Assembly (NCBI RefSeq): GCF_000739635.1
Contig: NZ_BATQ01000177.1
Coordinates: 1-36,488 of the forward strand
Reading direction: 5' to 3'
DNA: 36,488 nt
DNA from: Verrucomicrobium sp. BvORR034
GTDB lineage: Bacteria > Verrucomicrobiota > Verrucomicrobiia > Verrucomicrobiales > Verrucomicrobiaceae
The notes under the pieces were generated by a model. The model saw nothing but the letters and a program-made list of their open reading frames with translations, was not told the origin of the DNA and did no database searches. The stretch's first letter is position 1. The number at the start of each line of letters is the position of its first letter. A program made the translations under genes and the position numbers. Positions 35,287 through 36,488 of the stretch are shown here, one piece after another.

Positions 35287-35921
35287 GTCACGCCACCTCC
35301 TCATCCTACCCGTTGTCGGGGAGCAGCCGCGTGGCGGTTGCGGGTGCATTTGGCCTCGTGCTGCTGGGCAGCGTGGCATCCATCTGGCTGCTCACGCGCC
35401 AGGTTCAGGATGTCACGGGCTCTCCTGGAGTCCTTCGGGAGACATTTGCCCGGACCCCTGCCCTGCTGCCTCCCGCCCCTGCCCCCACGACAACGGCCAC
35501 GCCGTTGCCCAAGGCCCCGCCCAACACCGATGGCCGCATCCTCGCCACCCGGCGGGATGGGCTGGTGGTGGTGCCGGAGCTCGCTGTTGAGGCGGCCGAG
35601 CTCAACGCCAAGGAGTCCACCATTCAAAGGGATCTCGAGATCCTTGAAACTCTGGTCGGTTTCTTCCGGAGCTTTCAATATGGCGAAAATCCATTTGGCG
35701 GCGAGAACGACGAGATCGTGGCCCAGCTCTCGGGGCGCAATCCACGGAATCTGGCGGTGATCCCGCCGGAGAATCCAGCGATTGATGGCCGCGGACGTCT
35801 GCTGGACCGGTGGGGCACCCCCTTCCACTTCCACCCGGTGACCCATGAGATCTTGGAAATAACCTCAGCAGGCCCAGATAAGAAGCTCTGGACGACGGAC
35901 GATGTGAAGAGTGTGCCGTGA
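35283..35921 (+). CDS. membrane-anchored protein with GspG-like C-terminus (module 3)
   Basis: The 212 aa have a Ser-rich start, one transmembrane helix (VAVAGAFGLVLLGSVASIWL, about 17-37), a long Ala/Pro/Thr linker (about 55-80), a helical region (IQRDLEILETLVGFFRSFQY) and the end DRWGTPFHFHPVTHEILEI, then SAGPDKKLWTTDDV. This is the divergent third member of the family at 19850 and 22701. It retains the N-x-x-IV-x-x-L-x-G-x-N block (ENDEIVAQLSGRN) and the W-G-T-P-(Y/F)-x-F-H motif. The ATGA overlap with DUF1501 implies translational coupling, unlike modules 1 and 2. Function unknown. Confidence 0.8.
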   Translation: MSHATSSSYPLSGSSRVAVAGAFGLVLLGSVASIWLLTRQVQDVTGSPGVLRETFARTPALLPPAPAPTTTATPLPKAPPNTDGRILATRRDGLVVVPELAVEAAELNAKESTIQRDLEILETLVGFFRSFQYGENPFGGENDEIVAQLSGRNPRNLAVIPPENPAIDGRGRLLDRWGTPFHFHPVTHEILEITSAGPDKKLWTTDDVKSVP

Positions 35922-36001
35922 GATTCCAGATTGACCGTTTGTCAATCAATCAGTCAGTCAGTGCAGTGAAAGTGTGTGTTGGAGTAAGTTGGTGAACAGA
36001 G

Positions 36002-36039
36002 AAGTCCATCTCCCGAGAGGGGGATGGACTTTTTTCTTT
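36002..36039 (+). terminator. rho-independent terminator after module 3
   Basis: A 13-bp stem with one G-U pair (AAGTCCATCTCCC at 36002-36014, partner at 36019-36031) has a GAGA tetraloop and a T-rich run TTTTTTCTTT overlapping and following the right arm. It lies 80 bp after the last gene of module 3. The spacer contains short CAAT/CAGT iterations near 35942-35960. Confidence 0.9.
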
Positions 36040-36073
36040 GCCGGACGAATTGCAATCAGGCAGCTGTGTATTC

Positions 36074-36488
36074 GTAGCTGCATTCGTGAGAATGCGGAGG
36101 AGACGTCCAACGGCAGGCTAAGCGATGGTTTGCTCGAACGCTCCATTGGCTGATGCCACCCACCACGTTCTCACGAACGCAGCCACGAGCTGCCCCATAC
36201 GCGGTCGCACAATGGCTCTTGTAGCTGCATTCGTAAGAATGCGGCGGCGACGTCCAACGGCAGGCTAGGCGATGGTTTACTCGAGCGCTCCATTGGCTGA
36301 TGCACCCACCGCGTTCTCACGAACGCAGCCACGAGCTGCCCCATACGCGGTCGCACAATGGCTTTTGTAGCTGCATTCGTGAGAATGCGGACCCGACGTC
36401 CAGCGGCTGGCTAGGCGATGGTTTGCTCGAACGCCCCATTGGCTGATGCACCCGCCACGTTCTCACGAACGCAGCCACGAGCTGCCCG
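36074..36488. repeat. tandem array of ~147-bp units, each with inverted ends
   Basis: Three direct units start at 36074, 36221 and 36367 (147, 146 and at least 122 bp; the last is cut by the window edge). Each begins GTAGCTGCATTCGTGAGAAT, or GTAAGAAT in unit 2, and about 100 bp later carries a near-complement (GTTCTCACGAACGCAGC), so each can fold into a long imperfect hairpin. Units differ from one another by scattered substitutions, a pattern of an ageing tandem array. Open frames here on the minus strand merely mirror the repeat. Confidence 0.9.

Noticed and set aside
35958-36356. two ~62-aa minus-strand frames with a shared peptide motif
   Set aside because: The similarity simply reflects the underlying 147-bp tandem DNA repeat; no start context or domain.
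36074-36488. CRISPR array
   Set aside because: Units are ~147 bp with no short constant repeat and unique spacer pattern; the whole unit is repeated.

Overview
The window looks like a chromosomal segment of a GC-rich Verrucomicrobiota bacterium of the Prosthecobacter / Verrucomicrobium / Roseimicrobium kind. This rests on very large secreted DUF1800 proteins paired with Tat-exported DUF1501 proteins, a protein resembling the TIGR02597 family, generally weak Shine-Dalgarno signals, and dispersed palindromic repeats. It is a judgement from gene content, not from a database search.

Layout. Positions 1-232 hold the C-terminal end of an ISL3-like transposase; its right end abuts and slightly overlaps the 3' end of gspE. 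Positions 217-2703 (minus strand) hold an unknown exported acidic-tailed protein followed by the type II secretion (T2SS) ATPase gspE. Diverging from these, 2851-13016 (plus strand) is a T2SS operon in the unusual order gspK-L-M-D-F-G-H-I-J, ending in an exported Pro-rich protein whose core resembles the HR domain of GspC. No canonical gspC, gspN or prepilin peptidase (gspO) is seen. Positions 13103-14264 carry a short direct repeat, a hairpin and a minus-strand secreted protein resembling TIGR02597.

From 14429 to 35921 the window is dominated by three copies of one three-gene module: (a) a very large Sec-exported DUF1800 protein with calcium-binding, Calx-beta-like and CHRD-like domains in front of the DUF1800 domain; (b) a Tat-exported DUF1501 protein; (c) a small membrane-anchored protein whose C-terminus resembles the C-terminal domain of the major pseudopilin GspG but which lacks a prepilin signal. 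Module 1 (plus) and module 2 (minus) are close paralogues and converge on a TPR-thioredoxin gene and an inverted pair of REP-like palindromes. Module 3 (plus) is more divergent; its DUF1800 protein has gained six lectin-like repeats arranged as a duplicated triplet. The window ends in a strong terminator and a tandem array of ~147-bp palindromic units that runs off the edge.

Working model (inference): the T2SS exports the large DUF1800 proteins (Sec route) and the DUF1501 proteins (Tat route) across the outer membrane. The small anchored GspG-like proteins may link each cargo pair to the secretion machine. The recurring DUF1800 / DUF1501 / anchored-GspG-like triad beside a T2SS is the best candidate here for an undescribed system.
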